Shown one piece after another: positions 52,471-54,980 of a stretch of 54,980 nt of DNA (positions are counted from its first letter, which is position 1; the number at the start of each line of letters is the position of its first letter). Made by a program: the position numbers and the translations under genes. Under the pieces are notes generated by a model. The model was not told the origin of the DNA, searched no databases, and saw only the letters and a list, made by a program, of their open reading frames with translations. Origin of the DNA: CAZJGG01 sp964545475 (GTDB lineage Bacteria > Bacillota > Clostridia > Lachnospirales > JAISER01); assembly GCA_964545475.1 (NCBI GenBank), contig CAZJGG010000013.1, positions 1-54,980 on the forward strand, in the 5' to 3' direction.

Positions 52471-53586
52471 ATGTTCTATCCAAATTTAGCGCAAAAACTT
52501 CTTGATAAAATTCCTATGGAAATTCAGTTTAATATTAATATTATGAATGAAAAAGGAATAATAATAGCGTCAAGAGATAAGAGCAGAATTAACACATTCC
52601 ATGAATCTGCCTACAATCTTATTAAGGGCAACAAAGAAATTGATGTATTAAGAGAGTCCGACAGCAACCTTTTGGGCGTTAAACCGGGGATTAATTTAAA
52701 AATTAATTCAAACGGCAAAGATATTGGAGTTATTGGTGTCACGGGTGAGCCTGGGGAAGTTATGGGTTTTGCATTTATAATAAAAACCTTAATAGAAAAT
52801 ATGCTGGAGTTTGAGAATTTTAAAGAGCACATACTTAAAATCCGGGACATGAAAATGCAGTTTATTTATATGCTCCTTTACGAAAATGAAACGGAACCCA
52901 ACGTGCTTTTCGAGCTTGCAAAAGAGCTTGGCTACAGCGCTACTTTAACAAGAGTTCCAATAGTTATAAAATTCCCTGGAATTGATGAAAAACATAAAAT
53001 GGAAAAAGAATCAAAGATTAATTTCTCCCAACAGGATATTGTTGCGGATTTTTTCTCCGACAGCCTTATAGTTTTTAAAAGCCTTGGTAACGACATACAA
53101 AAGGCTATAATGAAGCTCGAAGAAGAAATAAACGGCTTCTCGGAAAAGTTTGATAATAAAGTTATGTTGTTTTGCGGAATACCTCAAAATAATCTACACA
53201 GATACCGCCGCTCCGCAGAACATGCAATATGGCTTTCTAACAAAATCCACGAATCACGAGTCAGCTTTTTTAAAGATTATATAAACGTATTTTTATTGGA
53301 GCAAGTGCCGTTAAAAGTTTACGATGATATTTTTAATTCATACTCTGGGCAAATTATTCAAAAGGACGTTGATTATTTTATTGAATTAGTTAGTTGCCTT
53401 GAAGAAAATAACATGAATTTAACAAAGTCATCTCAAGCACTTCATATGCACAGAAACACCCTTTTAAACCAGCTAAATAAAATTAAGCAAAGCTTTTCTA
53501 TAAACCCTATTAGTTGCGAAAGCCATAGGCAATTTTTATTTTCATTTTGTAGTTATTTAAAACAAGTTAGAAGTCAGAGCCAATAA
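52471..53586 (+). CDS. CdaR-family sugar-diacid/glycerate regulator
   Basis: This 371-residue protein has an N-terminal sugar-diacid recognition domain (about 1-130, AQKLLDKIPMEIQFNINIMN), a central GGDEF-like non-catalytic region and a C-terminal PucR-type helix-turn-helix (NLTKSSQALHMHRNTLLNQLNKI). CdaR proteins activate glucarate, galactarate and glycerate use. The glycerate kinase gene next door fits as target. A hairpin follows the stop and may limit read-through. Confidence 0.93.
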   Translation: MFYPNLAQKLLDKIPMEIQFNINIMNEKGIIIASRDKSRINTFHESAYNLIKGNKEIDVLRESDSNLLGVKPGINLKINSNGKDIGVIGVTGEPGEVMGFAFIIKTLIENMLEFENFKEHILKIRDMKMQFIYMLLYENETEPNVLFELAKELGYSATLTRVPIVIKFPGIDEKHKMEKESKINFSQQDIVADFFSDSLIVFKSLGNDIQKAIMKLEEEINGFSEKFDNKVMLFCGIPQNNLHRYRRSAEHAIWLSNKIHESRVSFFKDYINVFLLEQVPLKVYDDIFNSYSGQIIQKDVDYFIELVSCLEENNMNLTKSSQALHMHRNTLLNQLNKIKQSFSINPISCESHRQFLFSFCSYLKQVRSQSQ

Positions 53587-53618
53587 TTGTGCTATCAGCA
53601 CAGTTATTGGCTCTTTAT
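53577..53618 (+). terminator. Hairpin/terminator after the cdaR-like gene
   Basis: GAGCCAATAA-TT-GTGC pairs with GCAC-AG-TTATTGGCTC (53577-53613), followed by TTTATAT. The left arm includes the last codons and the stop of the gene. The T run is short, so it may be leaky. Confidence 0.75.
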
Positions 53619-53667
53619 ATAAAACGTAAACTATCAATTTATTAATTTAAGAAAGATTGTGAGACTT

Positions 53668-54819
53668 ATGAAAATATTGTTAGCCCCCGATTCTTTCAAA
53701 GGAGCGTTAACCTCTACACAAGTAGCCGACAGGCTTGAAAAAGCCGTAAAGAAATTTTTTACAGAATGCGAAGTAATAAAAATCCCTATTGCAGATGGAG
53801 GCGAAGGAACAGTAGACGTTTTGCTTAAATCTTGTAACGAATACAAAATTGAAAAACAAGTTATCGGGCCTGAGGGAGATGAAATTACCGCCTATTACGG
53901 TGTTATTTACGGCGACACCGCAATTATCGAAATGTCTCAGGCAAGTGGCATAACTTTACTTAAAAGGAATAAAAACCCTCTGTATACAACGTCATTTGGT
54001 ACAGGTCAATTAATTTTAGATTGTATTCAAAGGGACTTTAAAAAAATATATATAACAATAGGCGGAAGCGCTACGAACGATGGTGGTATTGGCGCACTAA
54101 TGGCATTGGGTGTTAAATTTTTTGACGAAAATAAAAATAAAATTAAAGATTATACGGGAATAAGCCTAGAAAAAATACGCTCCATTAACTCTAATGAACT
54201 TAAAAACTTAATAAAAGATATAGATATAAAAGTATTTTGCGATGTTGATAACACACTTACTGGAGAAAACGGGGCAACATATGTTTACGGCCCGCAAAAA
54301 GGAGCAACCGGAGATATTCTTTTAAGGCTTGAAAACGGAATGATTAATTTCTCAAAAGTGGTTAACAGCTATTTAGGCAAGGATTACAGCAACATTAAAG
54401 GCGCCGGAGCGGCCGGAGGGCTTGGTTTTGCGCTTACCGCTTTTTTAAAAGCGGTGCTTGTACGAGGCATTGATGAGGTCCTTAAAATTTTAAAATTTGA
54501 TGACGCTGCTAAAGGTTGCGATTTGATTATAACCGGGGAAGGATGCATTGACAGGCAGTCATCTTTTGGAAAGGCAATTTCCGGCGTTTCTAAAGCTGCC
54601 GAAAAATACAGCATACCTGTTTTAGCAATAGGCGGATCAATTTCAGAAGGGGAACAAGAAGTTTATAAATGTGGTGTAAGCGCAATAACTTCTGCTGTTT
54701 GCCGGCCAATAAGCTTTGAAGAGGCAATGGAAAACGCAGATGTAATGCTTGAAGCCGCCGCAGAAAGAACAATGCGGCTCATAAAGCTTGGCATGGATAT
54801 GAAAAATAGCAGGGCTTAA
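53668..54819 (+). CDS. Glycerate kinase (GlxK/GarK family)
   Basis: This 383-residue protein phosphorylates D-glycerate with ATP, feeding lower glycolysis. Family motifs are MKILLAPDSFKGALTSTQVA at the start, PIADGGEGTVDVLL, SQASGITLL, GGSATNDGGIGALMALG and ITGEGCIDRQSSFGKA. The ATG at 53668 gives the usual family N terminus; a GTG three codons earlier is in frame. The ribosome site is weak. It follows the cdaR-like regulator by about 80 bases. Confidence 0.95.
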   Translation: MKILLAPDSFKGALTSTQVADRLEKAVKKFFTECEVIKIPIADGGEGTVDVLLKSCNEYKIEKQVIGPEGDEITAYYGVIYGDTAIIEMSQASGITLLKRNKNPLYTTSFGTGQLILDCIQRDFKKIYITIGGSATNDGGIGALMALGVKFFDENKNKIKDYTGISLEKIRSINSNELKNLIKDIDIKVFCDVDNTLTGENGATYVYGPQKGATGDILLRLENGMINFSKVVNSYLGKDYSNIKGAGAAGGLGFALTAFLKAVLVRGIDEVLKILKFDDAAKGCDLIITGEGCIDRQSSFGKAISGVSKAAEKYSIPVLAIGGSISEGEQEVYKCGVSAITSAVCRPISFEEAMENADVMLEAAAERTMRLIKLGMDMKNSRA

Positions 54820-54829
54820 GAATCTGTGT

Positions 54830-54852
54830 TCAATAAGCCGCTATCCGTCTTT
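54830..54852. repeat. Short segment matching 40833-40855
   Basis: 19 of 23 bases agree with the segment upstream of yqfC (AATAAGCNGCTANCCG core). It stands between glycerate kinase and the family B repeat. It may be part of a larger intergenic repeat; the evidence is slight. Confidence 0.35.
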
Positions 54853-54912
54853 AAAAGGGATTATTCCGACATTTTTTGTTGCGGTGCAAATGGCGAAAAA
54901 TCGCTATACTGC

Positions 54913-54980
54913 TTAATGAGTAAAAATAGCACTAAATTGCGAGTCAATTTTGTTTGTGGCAAGGATGCGGCGACCCAGTG
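54913..54980. repeat. Inverted-repeat element family B, copy 2 (cut by window end)
   Basis: TTAATGAGTAAAAATAGCAC, then TTGCGAG, TCAATTTTG, TTTGTGGCAAGGA and GCGGCGAC follow the left arm of the 42741-42905 element in the same order. The right arm lies beyond the window. Confidence 0.7.

Overview
The window reads as chromosomal DNA from an anaerobic, low-G+C Clostridia-type Firmicute. The evidence is A+T-rich sequence, strong AGGAGG ribosome sites, the spore-former genes yqfC and yqfD, the Firmicute order yqfC-yqfD-phoH-pgpH-ybeY-era-yqzL-recO, and a complete Stickland glycine reductase system using selenocysteine. The species cannot be named from the sequence. No rRNA, prophage, intact insertion sequence or CRISPR array was seen.

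Positions 1-12,840 form a selenium and glycine-catabolism block. It holds an orphan FliD-like gene (minus strand), selA, selB and the selenocysteine tRNA, then a tandem glycine riboswitch whose second aptamer overlaps an intrinsic terminator. The grd operon follows: grdX-grdE-grdB-trxB-trxA-grdA, a terminator, then grdC-grdD. grdB and grdA each carry an in-frame TGA read as selenocysteine, and selA, selB and selC supply most of the decoding machinery. Glycine plus reduced thioredoxin would give acetyl phosphate plus ammonia. selD is not in the window.

Positions 12,840-20,200 hold a repeat, a 53-residue membrane protein, a tight four-gene operon (HD-GYP, MoxR ATPase, DUF58, GAF/PAS sensor), and secD-secF. 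Positions 20,200-32,650 hold a MerR regulator with a 19-bp-spacer promoter, an SH3/NlpC-P60 wall hydrolase with a WalR-like box at its promoter, an F420-glutamate-ligase-like protein, a cluster of palindromes, nagB, sbcD-sbcC, a VanW-family protein, a DUF4097-like protein and mntP.

Positions 32,640-40,740 are a long minus-strand housekeeping and sporulation cluster: yqfC, yqfD, phoH, pgpH, ybeY, a DUF3048 lipoprotein, era, a 38-codon yqzL-like gene and recO. Positions 40,745-43,000 are an accessory patch. It has a small minus-strand unit with a frameshifted ORF and a two-helix membrane protein under a consensus promoter with a 16-bp palindrome, an MFS transporter, and a long inverted-repeat element whose arm contains the transporter stop codon.

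Positions 43,000-54,980 hold a stalk-domain exported protein, leuA under a leucine T-box, a 6S-like RNA with its own promoter, an RseC-like protein, mutS2, a TIM-barrel isomerase, a DUF2975/XRE/DUF4173-type module, and a CdaR regulator with glycerate kinase. The window ends inside a second copy of the inverted-repeat element.
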